This document shows, piece by piece, positions 24,440-33,006 of a stretch of 48,253 bases of DNA (position 1 is its first letter; the number at the start of each line of letters is the position of its first letter). This DNA is from Klebsiella pneumoniae (lineage in GTDB: Bacteria > Myxococcota_A > UBA796 > SXON01): positions 1 through 48,253 of the forward strand of contig CAMBIK010000003.1 of assembly GCA_945867435.1 (NCBI GenBank), given 5' to 3'. The notes under the pieces were generated by a model that had not been told where the DNA came from, did not search any database, and saw only the letters and a program-made list of their open reading frames with translations. The position numbers and the translations under genes are program-made.

Positions 24440-26110
24440 ATGCTGTCGTATTTCGCTATTTTGACGCTCGGAACCGCACGCGCTCAGGAGCTGGTCGCTC
24501 CCTTCGCCGCCCCCGAGGCCGATCCCGTCGCCGACCTCTCCGCCCTTCATCCCCAGCTCGCCGAGGCGTTGCTGCGGCACACGGACGAGGCCACCGCACC
24601 GGCGGTGGCTGCGCTACTCCTGGCCGCAGACACCCGTTTGCGAGCGTTGGTGCTGCCCGCCACGCCTGCCGGTCCCTTCCCCGACCGCGAAGGGGAAGAC
24701 ATCCGCGTGGACCTTCGCCGTGCCGACTTTCGCCTTGAAGGCACCCACCTCGTGGGCACGGCCGAAGGGGTCGGCGTCGCCGAGAACGGCGTTTGGCTCG
24801 ATCTCGATGTGTCGGGCGGCCCGGCGGCGGACCTGCGGCTGGGGTTTGGCCGGGGATGGTCCCGCGAGGCCACGCTCGATGGGGGGGCGCCTTCGCCGTT
24901 TCTGCCCCGCGACGTGCTTCCCGAGCTGGGGCCCGAGTGGATCTCAGTGAGCCTCGATCTTTCGGGAAGCGCCCGTTTCGACCCCGGTCACGCCGGCTCG
25001 GTGGTGGCGTCGGTGAAGTCGTTCGATGGCACGGTCGTCGATGTCGGCCCCGGGGGTTTCCTTGGGCCGCCGCCGGAAGATGCGCTGGACGTTTTGGCGG
25101 CGATCGTTGCCGCCGGGCCCGTGCAGGATGCCGACCTGGCCGTGGCCCTCGCCGTGACGTTTGGCACCGTTCGGGCCAAGGTGGCCGACGATGTGGTGGC
25201 GCTCGTCGATGCCGACGCGGTCGCGTGGCTGGCGTACGGGCAGGGGCTTGATGCGTGGTTGGAGGCTGCGAAGGTGGACTGGCGCTTCTCCGACCGCGAC
25301 GCCTTGGGGAAGCTGGTGTGGGCCTGGCCTGCCGGTCAAACCGTGGCGTATGGAAGCTTCGCGATGGTGAATGAGCCGGCCCCGCTCACGGCGGCCCGCT
25401 ACCGCTTCCTGGTGCCAGGGGTGGCCGAGCTGACCGCCCTTCGCGACCGGGCACCGCTCAACGCCTCCGCCGCGCTCACCGCCGACCAGGTGGATGCCCA
25501 GCTCTGGCGGGGCCTTGCCTACCGGACCAACGACGACTTGATGGCCAGCCTGTGCCGTGCGGGCGCCCTCGATTCCGGCACCTGCAAGGGCTGGGGGGCT
25601 GAGCGCCTACGCGGGGCCGACCTCGGGTCGGTCGATGGGAAGCGCATCGCCCCCTCCGAGGGCGTCAGCGCTTCGCACCAACTGGCGATCTTGGCGGAAC
25701 GCGGCCAGTTCATCGGCGATTGCGCCATGGAGACCAGCCTCGCGATCTGGACCCTTCAGTCGCTCGGCATCCCTGCGATCGGCATGGGGTGGGCCGGCAC
25801 CGACGTGGGCACCCCGACCCATGACGTTCCCCTTTGGCTCGACGGGGACACGTTTCGCGCCACCCAGGCCGGGCCCGGACGCGACTGGGCGGCCGAGAGC
25901 GCCTTTGTGTATGTCACCCTTCCTGGCGTTCATCCCGTGAATGCGTTCACCTTCGGTCGGGAGCCCAATGGCTGGTCGCGGGGCGGTTCCGTGGTCGGCG
26001 GGTGGACCCGGTTCGCGGAGGTGCGGCGCATTCTCGCTACCGGCCTTCCGGCGAGCGTCGTTGGGGATTGGATCGATACGCAGGCGCTAGGCGGCTGGCC
26101 GACATGGTGA
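24440..26110 (+). CDS. secreted protein with transglutaminase-like C-terminal domain
   Basis: The 556-residue protein has a signal peptide (MLSYFAILTLGTARA). Residues 20-330 form a beta-rich unrecognised region. The last 220 residues hold a possible papain/transglutaminase-like triad: Cys in GDCAMETSLAIWTLQSLG, His in PTHDVPLWLDG and Asp in that same segment. The helix after the Cys and the Cys-His-Asp order fit transglutaminase-like domains, but the identification is inferential. ATG 24440 is preferred over 24395 because it starts the signal peptide. The stop overlaps the next start by 7 bp. Confidence 0.5.
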   Translation: MLSYFAILTLGTARAQELVAPFAAPEADPVADLSALHPQLAEALLRHTDEATAPAVAALLLAADTRLRALVLPATPAGPFPDREGEDIRVDLRRADFRLEGTHLVGTAEGVGVAENGVWLDLDVSGGPAADLRLGFGRGWSREATLDGGAPSPFLPRDVLPELGPEWISVSLDLSGSARFDPGHAGSVVASVKSFDGTVVDVGPGGFLGPPPEDALDVLAAIVAAGPVQDADLAVALAVTFGTVRAKVADDVVALVDADAVAWLAYGQGLDAWLEAAKVDWRFSDRDALGKLVWAWPAGQTVAYGSFAMVNEPAPLTAARYRFLVPGVAELTALRDRAPLNASAALTADQVDAQLWRGLAYRTNDDLMASLCRAGALDSGTCKGWGAERLRGADLGSVDGKRIAPSEGVSASHQLAILAERGQFIGDCAMETSLAIWTLQSLGIPAIGMGWAGTDVGTPTHDVPLWLDGDTFRATQAGPGRDWAAESAFVYVTLPGVHPVNAFTFGREPNGWSRGGSVVGGWTRFAEVRRILATGLPASVVGDWIDTQALGGWPTW

Positions 26111-26547
26111 ACCCGCTCTGGCCGCCAGGTCGCCCGGGCGAGGAAGTGCCGGGGGCGTCGTGCGCGTCCTGCGTGTGGCGGCGGCCGGGGAAACGCTTCG
26201 ACCGTTGCATCCGCCACGGCGGTGCGTCCGTGAAAGCGGATTGGCCGGCTTGTCCGGCGCACACCCGCGAATCCGCCCTGGACTGCCTCAGTTGCGGCGC
26301 GTGCTGCCGCGAGGCCTACCACACCGTTGAGGTGTCGCGCCGCGATCCCTTCGTGCGCCTGCACCGCGAACTGACCCACGAGCAGGATGGCCGCCTCCAT
26401 GTGCGGCGGTCGGGGCCTCGCTGCATCTGCCTGGGCGATGACTTTCGATGCGCCCACTACGACGACCGGCCCCGGACTTGCCGGGACTTCGTGCGGGGGG
26501 GGCCCAACTGCGCGGAGGCGCGTCAGCGCGTGAAGCTCACGGCTTAG
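26104..26547 (+). CDS. YkgJ-type cysteine-cluster (zinc/iron-chelating) protein
   Basis: The 147-residue protein carries the YkgJ signature LDCLSCGACC, then CICLGDDFRCAHYDDRPRTCRDF and a final NC: an eight-Cys cluster thought to bind zinc or Fe-S. An additional N-terminal Cys set (SCASCVWRR, RCIRHG, CPAH) may bind a second metal. The biochemical role of the family is not established. ATG 26104 overlaps the upstream stop, so translation is coupled. It converges on the next gene with an 11-bp overlap. Confidence 0.75.
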   Translation: MVNPLWPPGRPGEEVPGASCASCVWRRPGKRFDRCIRHGGASVKADWPACPAHTRESALDCLSCGACCREAYHTVEVSRRDPFVRLHRELTHEQDGRLHVRRSGPRCICLGDDFRCAHYDDRPRTCRDFVRGGPNCAEARQRVKLTA

Positions 26548-27640
26548 GCGGACCAGCAGGTTTGGCGATGTCTTCCTTGTTCTTCTGCCAGGTGTCGAGC
26601 ATTCGCTGTTCCTTGCGACGGGTCTTGCCGCCGAAGCGGTAGCTCAGCTCCCAGGTGCTGAGCACCCACGCGCCGGGAAGGCTGGACACGCCAGCGCCGG
26701 CTCTCGCTTCCCAGTGTTCCCAACAGAACTGCCAAGCGATGCTCGCCATGCCGGCGTCGAGGGGGGAGATGAACCCGTCCTGGTCGAGCGCGTCTTCCAG
26801 CCCGAGGAAGGTGGGAACATAGAGATCCTGGTCATGTTCCACGTCCGAGTAGATCGTGGCGGAGGCTTGGATGACGATCGCATCTCGCCGGTTGAAGCGG
26901 ATGTCTGTGGCAAACTTCACGCCGACGGACTCAACGTGCAGCAGGGAGCCCGCGTGGTCGGGGTTGCCCGTGCCGCTGTCGTCGAGAAACCAGAGCAGCT
27001 GAGGAATCGATTCCAGGTTGATGTCGCCCGCGAGCTGGGCTCGGGTGTAGCTGCCGCCAATATGAATCCCCCAGGGCGGGGCGACCTGGAAGGAGGCGAT
27101 CGTGCCGGCCGTCAGCAGCGAGGCATCGAAGTCGGTGCGGACGAGCGAGTCGTATTCCACCCACGCCGCCATATCGAACATCCCCTTGTCCGTGGCGTGG
27201 ATCTTCGCTTGCACGTTGGGAATTCCCAGCACATCCAGCGGCACGCTGGTCCCGACCTGAACGTGGGGCAGGATGCCGATGGAAAGATTGCTCACGCCGA
27301 GCTTCACTTCGCCCCACTCCAGGGTGTAGGCCGTGAAATCGACCTGACCCCGAGGGTTGGCGGGCAGGTGGTAGGGGCTCGGCTTGAAGAAGCGCAGGAG
27401 CTTTTTGCTGAGGGTGGGGATCTCCTCCGCCTCGGACAGGTCGGGTCGGGTCGGCGAGGGTTCGGCGGGCGGTGCCGAAGCGGTCGGAGCTTCCGCTGGA
27501 GGCGGAGCTACGGGGGGAACTTCCGCCGGAATCGACTCGGCCGGCGGCAGGGCTGGCGGCGCATTCTCCTCAGGAGGCGGTGCCGGGAGCGTGTCGTCGG
27601 CAAAGGCGCTGGAGGGGATCAGGAGGAGGAGGGTGAGCAT
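26537..27640 (-). CDS. outer-membrane-like beta-barrel protein with Pro-rich linker
   Basis: The 367-residue exported protein has a signal peptide (MLTLLLLIPSSAFA), a Pro/Ala/Glu-rich stretch (about 16-72) and a body of alternating amphipathic beta strands with frequent aromatic residues (FTAYTLEWGEVKLGV, WGIHIGGSYTRAQLAG, WVLSTWELSYRFGGK). That pattern fits a small outer-membrane barrel. The C-terminal 30 residues are charged (KTRRKEQRMLDTWQ), unlike the usual terminal aromatic strand. It follows recQ in the same direction. No family is recognised. Confidence 0.5.
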   Translation of the reverse strand: MLTLLLLIPSSAFADDTLPAPPPEENAPPALPPAESIPAEVPPVAPPPAEAPTASAPPAEPSPTRPDLSEAEEIPTLSKKLLRFFKPSPYHLPANPRGQVDFTAYTLEWGEVKLGVSNLSIGILPHVQVGTSVPLDVLGIPNVQAKIHATDKGMFDMAAWVEYDSLVRTDFDASLLTAGTIASFQVAPPWGIHIGGSYTRAQLAGDINLESIPQLLWFLDDSGTGNPDHAGSLLHVESVGVKFATDIRFNRRDAIVIQASATIYSDVEHDQDLYVPTFLGLEDALDQDGFISPLDAGMASIAWQFCWEHWEARAGAGVSSLPGAWVLSTWELSYRFGGKTRRKEQRMLDTWQKNKEDIAKPAGPPKP

Positions 27641-27732
27641 TCGCTCTCCGTGGGCAGGAAGGCCTTCGCGATGTGGATGGACGCGTAGGATACCTCGCCG
27701 CCGAGGTGCTCGGTTCCGATACGTCTACCCAT
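27619..27732 (-). CDS. possible 37-residue small protein between recQ and the barrel gene
   Basis: The ATG at 27732 overlaps the recQ stop (ATGGGTAG), and the frame runs into the start of the barrel gene with a 22-nt overlap. The product begins MGRRIGTEHLGGEVSYASIH. It could be a real coupled small protein or a translational bridge between two genes. Only the tight overlaps argue for it. Confidence 0.2.
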   Translation of the reverse strand: MGRRIGTEHLGGEVSYASIHIAKAFLPTESECSPSSS

Positions 27733-29605
27733 GGGTCGGTCGGAGGTTTCGCCCCGCATCGAGGCGTAGGCCGCGCGCCTCACTGGATGTGGCGATGGCG
27801 GCGAGGAAGCGCTCGCCAAGCTGTTCCAGCTTGACCGCGCCCACCCCCTTGATCGTGGCCAGCGCGGACAGCGACCCGGGGCGCAACCGGGCCATCTCCA
27901 ACAGCGGCGCATCGCCGAAGATGACATAGGGCGGCACGCCCCGCTCGCTCGCCAGGAGGCGGCGAAGGGCGCGGAGATCGTCGAAGATGGACTGCTCGTC
28001 GGTCGCCAAGGCGACCCCCTGGGCGCGCTTCCGCTTGCGGTCCGTGGCCACCAGGACTTCGGAGGGGCGCACGCGCAGCAGGCGAACTTCCTGCGTGCCT
28101 TTCAGGATGGGTCCCGCCGCCTCGGTCAGCCGCAGCACGGGAAACTCGCCCACCTCGCGCTCCAAGGCACCCCGATCTACCAGCTGGTCGATGAGGGACA
28201 CCAACGTGTCCTTGTCGACCTCCTTGAGCAGCCCCCAGGTGGAGAGTCGGTCGTGCCCGCGTTCCAGGACCCGGGCCTGGGTCGATCCTCGGAGTACGTC
28301 AGCGACGTAGGCGGCGCCGTAGGGGTCGCGAAGGCGCGCCACGCAGGACAGGATCTTTCGGGCGACCGTCGTGGAGTCGGGAAACAGCTCCAGTTCGGCG
28401 TTGCACACGTCGCAGCCGCCGCAATCCCCCTGGAGGGTCTGCCCGAAGTAGGCGGAGAGCGCCTGGTGGCGGCAGCGCGCGCCCGCCGCAAATCGTTGCA
28501 TTTGGGTGAGCAGGTCGCGCTGGGCCCGAACGATAGCTGGCGGCACTTCTGCCTCGGCCGCCGATCGCTCCATGATCTGCGCCCACTTCACCGCATCCGA
28601 CGAGGCGTACAAGAGCACACATTCGGCCGGCAACCCATCCCGCCCGGCGCGGCCCGTTTCCTGCTGGTAGGCCTCGACCGACTTGGGCATCGAGGCGTGG
28701 ATCACCGCGCGCACATCGCCGCGATCGATGCCCATTCCGAACGCCACGGTGGCCACGACCACATCCAGTCGTTCGCCCAGAAAATCATCCTGCACCTGGG
28801 ACCGCGTGTGGGCGTCGAGCCCCGCGTGGTAGGCCGCCGCTGAAAACTTGCGGGAAACCAGGTGATCCGCCAGCGATTCGGTCTGCTTGCGAGAGATGCA
28901 GTACACGATGGCGGCCTCGCCTGGGTGCCGGCGCAGGGCCGCCTCCACTTGATCCTCGCCGTTTCCGACCCGTGGGATCACCCGGTAGGTCAGGTTAGGG
29001 CGGTCGAAGACGCCGACCAGGATTGCGGGATCCCGCATCCCGAGCTGGGTGGCAATGTCTTCGCGCACCCGCGGCGTGGCGGTCGCCGTGTAGGCGTGAA
29101 CCGGCACGCCGGCGAGGGCGGTGCGCACTTCGGCGAGCCGCCGGTACTCGGGGCGGAAGTCGTGGCCCCATTGGCTGATGCAGTGCGCTTCGTCGATCGC
29201 CAGGGCCGCAACGGGACGCTCCGCGAGCCAGGCCAGGAACCCTTCGCTCAGGAGGCGTTCGGGGGATACATACAGGAGCTTCACTTCGCCGCGGTCGATG
29301 TCCCGCCGCACCTTCGCGGCGGTGGCCGCGGGCACGGCACCGTGCAGCGCCGCCGCGGGGTACCCGGCCAGGACCAGCCCATCCACCTGGTCCTTCATCA
29401 GCGCGATGAGCGGTGAAACGACCACGGTGAACGTCGCTTCTCCTGGAGCACGAAGCAGCGGGGGAAGCTGGTAGCACAGCGACTTTCCGCCGCCGGTCGG
29501 CAGCACCACGAGCGAGTCGCGCCCGGCCAGGGCGCACTCCACCGCTTCGGACTGCAACGGCCTTAGTGTGTCAAAGCCCCAGTAGCGGGTGAGCGTTTCT
29601 CGCAC
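27725..29605 (-). CDS. recQ: ATP-dependent DNA helicase RecQ
   Basis: RecQ unwinds DNA 3' to 5' in recombination and replication-fork repair. The 626-residue protein shows the Q-motif region (YWGFDTLRPLQSEAVECAL), Walker A PTGGGKS, DEAH in AIDEAHCISQWGHDFRPEY, the helicase C domain (MGIDRGDVRAVIH, QETGRAGRDG), the RQC zinc cluster (C-R-H, GDCGGCDVC), and a C-terminal HRDC domain (LRPGSLSALATIKGVGAVKL). Length and order match bacterial RecQ. Start is GTG 29605, with TAGGAC 6 nt upstream and no Shine-Dalgarno. It is divergent from the arylsulfotransferase-like gene. Confidence 0.95.
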   Translation of the reverse strand: MRETLTRYWGFDTLRPLQSEAVECALAGRDSLVVLPTGGGKSLCYQLPPLLRAPGEATFTVVVSPLIALMKDQVDGLVLAGYPAAALHGAVPAATAAKVRRDIDRGEVKLLYVSPERLLSEGFLAWLAERPVAALAIDEAHCISQWGHDFRPEYRRLAEVRTALAGVPVHAYTATATPRVREDIATQLGMRDPAILVGVFDRPNLTYRVIPRVGNGEDQVEAALRRHPGEAAIVYCISRKQTESLADHLVSRKFSAAAYHAGLDAHTRSQVQDDFLGERLDVVVATVAFGMGIDRGDVRAVIHASMPKSVEAYQQETGRAGRDGLPAECVLLYASSDAVKWAQIMERSAAEAEVPPAIVRAQRDLLTQMQRFAAGARCRHQALSAYFGQTLQGDCGGCDVCNAELELFPDSTTVARKILSCVARLRDPYGAAYVADVLRGSTQARVLERGHDRLSTWGLLKEVDKDTLVSLIDQLVDRGALEREVGEFPVLRLTEAAGPILKGTQEVRLLRVRPSEVLVATDRKRKRAQGVALATDEQSIFDDLRALRRLLASERGVPPYVIFGDAPLLEMARLRPGSLSALATIKGVGAVKLEQLGERFLAAIATSSEARGLRLDAGRNLRPTHG

Positions 29606-29611
29606 GGCGCG

Positions 29612-29664
29612 GTCCTAACGCAGCGAACTCCGTTCCAGCGTTCTGCGCTCACGCTGACTACACT
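29612..29664. promoter_or_regulatory. divergent start-proximal -10-like hexamers (recQ / 29673)
   Basis: TAGGAC (minus, 29617-29612) ends 6 nt before the recQ GTG. TACACT (plus, 29659-29664) ends 8 nt before ATG 29673. The interval has no canonical -35 elements and no ribosome binding site for either gene. Confidence 0.3.
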
Positions 29665-29672
29665 AAGTGGGC

Positions 29673-31031
29673 ATGACCCACATCCTGCTTGCGTGCGACA
29701 CCGCCCCGGCCGAGCACGACTCGGTCGACTCGGTCGACTCGGCCGATACGGCGGTCGTGGAGGACCTGGTTTTGGTGCCCCAGATCACCCACGGGGACAC
29801 TCCGGTGCAACGCGTGCGCTGGTCCACGCCGGAACCCACGACAGGGCGGGTGGAGTACGGCGTGGATGGGCTCGACCGCGTGGCGGAAGACGATGTTGTC
29901 GGCACGGAACACGACGTAATCGTGGCTGGGATCGCGGCCGGGTACGGATGGCAACTGCGCGTGGTGTCGGAAGCGGGGGGAACGCGGTGGGAAAGTGACC
30001 TGGTGAACATCGAGGCCGTGTCGGCCCCGATCGCGATGCCGCTCCCCATCCTGGCCGTGCCGCCCGCGGAAGGCGTGGAAGGCTTCGAGTTGATGCCCCT
30101 GCCTGCGAAAGAGGGGGCGTACATCGCGATGCTCAATCGTTTAGGAGAGGCCGTGTGGTGGAGCGCGCCCTCTCCGCAGTTCGTTTATCGGGCACGGTAC
30201 GACAGCGTAAATCACACGGTGACGTGGGTGGCGGCCAGTCAATCCACGGGAGAACAGACGTTCATCACCAGCACCCTCGATGGCGAGGAGACTCGGGTCG
30301 CCGCCCCGATCTCCTCCCACGCCGACTTCACGTTGCTGCCGGATGGCGGCTTCCTGGTCCTTGCGCTGGAAGACCGCGATGTGGACGGGCAGCGCGTGCG
30401 TGGGGAGACCCTTCAGGAGGTCTCTCCCGACGGTACGACCCGCCAGATCTGGAACTCCTGGGATCAGTTCAGTTGGTCGGGGGGCGGGCATGTGGTGGAG
30501 GGGAAATGGATCGAATGGCCGCACGCCAACTCAATCTCCTACGACTCCGATAGTCGCAAGGTGTTCGTTTCCCTGTTTTACCTGGATGCGGTCGCGCAGA
30601 TCGACCGCGACACGGGCGCCTTGGACTGGTTGCTCGGTGGCGAGTTTTCAGACTGGACCGTGCTCGGAGATGGCTTTGCCGGCCAGCATGCGCCCGAGGT
30701 TCACGAGGCCGGGCGGCTGCTTGCCCTGATGAACAACGGTGCGCCGGGCACGCCGGTGGAAGCAGCCATCGCGATGGCCTACGACCTCGACCCGGACACG
30801 CTGATCGCGACCCCGCGCTGGCAGTTCGATGACGCCGCCAGCCACCTCGGCGTTATCCTCGGCAACGTGTCGTGGATCGGTCCCGACGACGCCGTGGTGA
30901 ACTGGGGTTCGTCCGGCGTGCTCCAGCGCGTGAACGCCGCGGGGGAGGTGCGCTGGGAGGTGGATTTCGGAATTGGCGAGTTCGCCCAGTTCAGCGACCA
31001 CGTCGCCAGCATGGCGGGGGCCGTGCGCTAG
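29673..31031 (+). CDS. arylsulfotransferase (ASST)-like lipoprotein
   Basis: The 452-residue protein has a very short leader MTHILLAC (Cys8) followed by a tandem tether (DSVDSVDSADTA). A fibronectin-like segment (about 25-110) leads into a propeller of the arylsulfate sulfotransferase type (WPHANSISYDSDSRKVFVSL, then VAQIDRDTGALDWLLGG; later HAPEVHEAGRLLALMNNG). The two histidine-containing blade motifs are those expected around the ASST active centre. Whether it transfers sulfate is unknown. A GTG two codons upstream is an alternative start. Its stop shares CTAG with the stop of the facing gene. Confidence 0.65.
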   Translation: MTHILLACDTAPAEHDSVDSVDSADTAVVEDLVLVPQITHGDTPVQRVRWSTPEPTTGRVEYGVDGLDRVAEDDVVGTEHDVIVAGIAAGYGWQLRVVSEAGGTRWESDLVNIEAVSAPIAMPLPILAVPPAEGVEGFELMPLPAKEGAYIAMLNRLGEAVWWSAPSPQFVYRARYDSVNHTVTWVAASQSTGEQTFITSTLDGEETRVAAPISSHADFTLLPDGGFLVLALEDRDVDGQRVRGETLQEVSPDGTTRQIWNSWDQFSWSGGGHVVEGKWIEWPHANSISYDSDSRKVFVSLFYLDAVAQIDRDTGALDWLLGGEFSDWTVLGDGFAGQHAPEVHEAGRLLALMNNGAPGTPVEAAIAMAYDLDPDTLIATPRWQFDDAASHLGVILGNVSWIGPDDAVVNWGSSGVLQRVNAAGEVRWEVDFGIGEFAQFSDHVASMAGAVR

Positions 31032-31444
31032 GGTTTAGGGCTGTCTGGGGCGACCGGGGCGACCGGCTCGCCAGCGACTGGAGCGACGGGCGTCGGCGCA
31101 GGCGGCGCGGCTACCTTCGCCGCCGGGGATGACTTCCGAGCTGCGGGTCGTGTGAGCGCAACACCTGCGACGATGACCAGCGTGAGCGCAGCAATGGCCC
31201 CAACGGCCTTGGCCCTGGGAGGGACCCTGAACCAATCCTTCACCTTCACCCAGTACATCTTCAAGGTGAACATGCCGGCCAAGAGGCCCGCAACTGCGGC
31301 CTGCAAAAGGAGGCCACCCGACGCGGGATCGAGGTAGGCGTGGGCGGGCTGAGCGAACGACAGCCCGAGGATCACCACGAGGGCGCGGGGCGAGAGGCAG
31401 GCCGATGCGGCCCGTGTGCAGAATGCAGTCCCAAACCTTGGCAT
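31028..31444 (-). CDS. small membrane protein with AYLDPASG motif
   Basis: The 138-residue protein has a signal-like hydrophobic segment (about 20-34) ending in AHAYLDPASGG, then a helix (LLLQAAVAGLLAGMFTLKMYW), a basic loop (VKVKDWFRV), a second helix (AVGAIAALTLVIVAGVAL) and a Pro/Ala tail. Proteins with A-Y-L-D-P-G-[TS]-G followed by LLQ-type helices are common small membrane proteins beside polysaccharide or methyltransferase genes; I know no defined function. ATG 31444 has AAGGAG 6 nt upstream. The methyltransferase gene lies upstream in the same direction. Confidence 0.6.
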   Translation of the reverse strand: MPRFGTAFCTRAASACLSPRALVVILGLSFAQPAHAYLDPASGGLLLQAAVAGLLAGMFTLKMYWVKVKDWFRVPPRAKAVGAIAALTLVIVAGVALTRPAARKSSPAAKVAAPPAPTPVAPVAGEPVAPVAPDSPKP

Positions 31445-31465
31445 CGCCGCTCCTTTCCGGGGAGG

Positions 31466-31494
31466 CGTATACTTCACGGCCCGGGTCTCTGCAA
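31466..31494 (-). promoter_or_regulatory. possible promoter of the small membrane protein gene
   Basis: On the minus strand TTGCAG (31494-31489) and TATACG (31471-31466) are spaced by 17 bp, upstream of a leader with AAGGAG and ATG 31444. The -35 matches the consensus only in TTG. Confidence 0.35.
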
Positions 31495-31504
31495 ACGCTC
31501 CTGC

Positions 31505-32887
31505 TCAGCGAGCGCGCAGCCGGTACAACGTGCGGCAGGTGCCTGGGATCTCTACGGCCTCCTCCACGGTGAAGTGCCGGGCGCAGGCCGCCTCGAAGCC
31601 GGGGCGATCGTAGGTTGGAAAAATGTCCTCGCGGGTGGAGAGCAGCTTCCGCACCTGCGAATCTTCCTTGGGCACGAACTCCAGGATGATCCCCCTTCCC
31701 AGCCCGGCAAGAAACGCCGCCACCCGGTCCATCGGTACGTTGTTCGAGATCGCCAGGTGGTGGATGAGGCCGAGCGCCATCACCACATCTACCGGCCCGC
31801 GTTCCGCGATCGACATGCGTTCACTTCCCCCCCACCCGATGCCCCCGCTGGGGTTGGTGAGGTCTTGCAGGAGCGGAAGTACATTGGTTTCCTTGCCGCG
31901 TACCACAGCCCTCCAGTTGGCTTCCACGCAGGCGGGATCGATGTCCCAGGCCACCACCTTCGCGCCACGGGAGGCGGCGAGGCGGCTCATTCGGCCGGTG
32001 TTGGCGCCGAGGTCCCACACCGTCTTGGGGGCGAGGTGGTCGAGCATCGCCCCGACAGCCTGCTCTTTTTCCCGTAGGCCCTCCTCGCCATAGTTGTTGT
32101 TGCGTTCATAGTAGTCGGCCCATTCCGTGCCCGCTGGCCGCCAGTCCAGCGACTCAACGGTGGAGCGCAGGCTGTCCAGCGTTCCCAGAAACGCCGTCTT
32201 GGAGAAAACGGCGCTCTTTGCGGCGGGAGCCGAGAGGGCGGCTGAGTTCCCTGCGTGGCGCGTCTTGGAGGAGGCGTGGGCGTGCACATGGAGCCCAAGT
32301 CCGAAGGAAAAGCGGGTCGACCACGGGAGCAGCGCGGCGGCGAGGTCGAGCGGCACCCCATCGATATGCACGCGGCTCAACTGGGAGAGCCGGATGTCCG
32401 TGCGGGCCATCAGCGCGAGCGGGGCGAGGAAGTGCTGGCAGAATTGGCCATACGCCACCCAGGGGCGGCCTTCCTCCAGGCGTTCGAACGACAAGGTGTC
32501 GATGTGAACGGCACGGCCATCCAAGAACTGAATGTTGTAGGCAGAAGCATCCTTCAGCGACATCCCACGTTCGATCGCCGCTACCTGAATGGCGAGGGTG
32601 GCCAAAGCGGCGTCCTTGAGCTGGGAGAAGCACCACTCGTAGGGGTAGCTGATCGTGTCGATCTGGTGCGGCTTCAGGACCTTCCACGCACCTTCGCGTG
32701 GCGCGACTTCCGCGTGCGGAATGAGGCGGCCCGCGGCCACGAGCTCGTCGTACAGGCCGCTCCCGACCAGGGCCTCGAAGTCGGGGCGATACTTCTCGTT
32801 CACTTGCCGAAACCACACGCCGCCTTCCTGGAACATGAAGCCGCTGGGGTCGCGAAAGGAGGAGGAGGCGGGGGTCGCGAGTGGCAT
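31505..32887 (-). CDS. class I SAM methyltransferase with kinase-like N-terminal domain
   Basis: The 460-residue protein has two parts. Residues 1-200 ([58 protein letters not shown]) resemble the N-terminal domain of NoeA-like proteins; the D-x4-N and later ID-T pattern recalls aminoglycoside-kinase folds. Residues 255-460 are a Rossmann methyltransferase ([46 protein letters not shown]). The substrate is unknown, perhaps a surface glycan. ATG 32887 has GGAG 7 nt upstream; a longer frame to 32974 is less likely. It is divergent from msrBA. Confidence 0.7.
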   Translation of the reverse strand: MPLATPASSSFRDPSGFMFQEGGVWFRQVNEKYRPDFEALVGSGLYDELVAAGRLIPHAEVAPREGAWKVLKPHQIDTISYPYEWCFSQLKDAALATLAIQVAAIERGMSLKDASAYNIQFLDGRAVHIDTLSFERLEEGRPWVAYGQFCQHFLAPLALMARTDIRLSQLSRVHIDGVPLDLAAALLPWSTRFSFGLGLHVHAHASSKTRHAGNSAALSAPAAKSAVFSKTAFLGTLDSLRSTVESLDWRPAGTEWADYYERNNNYGEEGLREKEQAVGAMLDHLAPKTVWDLGANTGRMSRLAASRGAKVVAWDIDPACVEANWRAVVRGKETNVLPLLQDLTNPSGGIGWGGSERMSIAERGPVDVVMALGLIHHLAISNNVPMDRVAAFLAGLGRGIILEFVPKEDSQVRKLLSTREDIFPTYDRPGFEAACARHFTVEEAVEIPGTCRTLYRLRAR

Positions 32888-32980
32888 CGGGGCTCCGGGG
32901 AAGGGGGGGCCGCGTATCGCGTCTGGCGAGTGACCAGGAACCAACAGGGCTGCGCCCGCGTACGTGTCTTCCACGTCGGC

Positions 32981-32986
32981 TATACT
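32981..32986 (+). promoter_or_regulatory. -10-like TATACT before msrBA
   Basis: TATACT lies 20 nt upstream of the msrB-msrA start at 33007, and GGAG follows in the predicted leader. No -35 match is seen at the usual spacing. Confidence 0.35.
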
Positions 32987-33006
32987 GCCCGGCCCCCGGA
33001 GAAACG

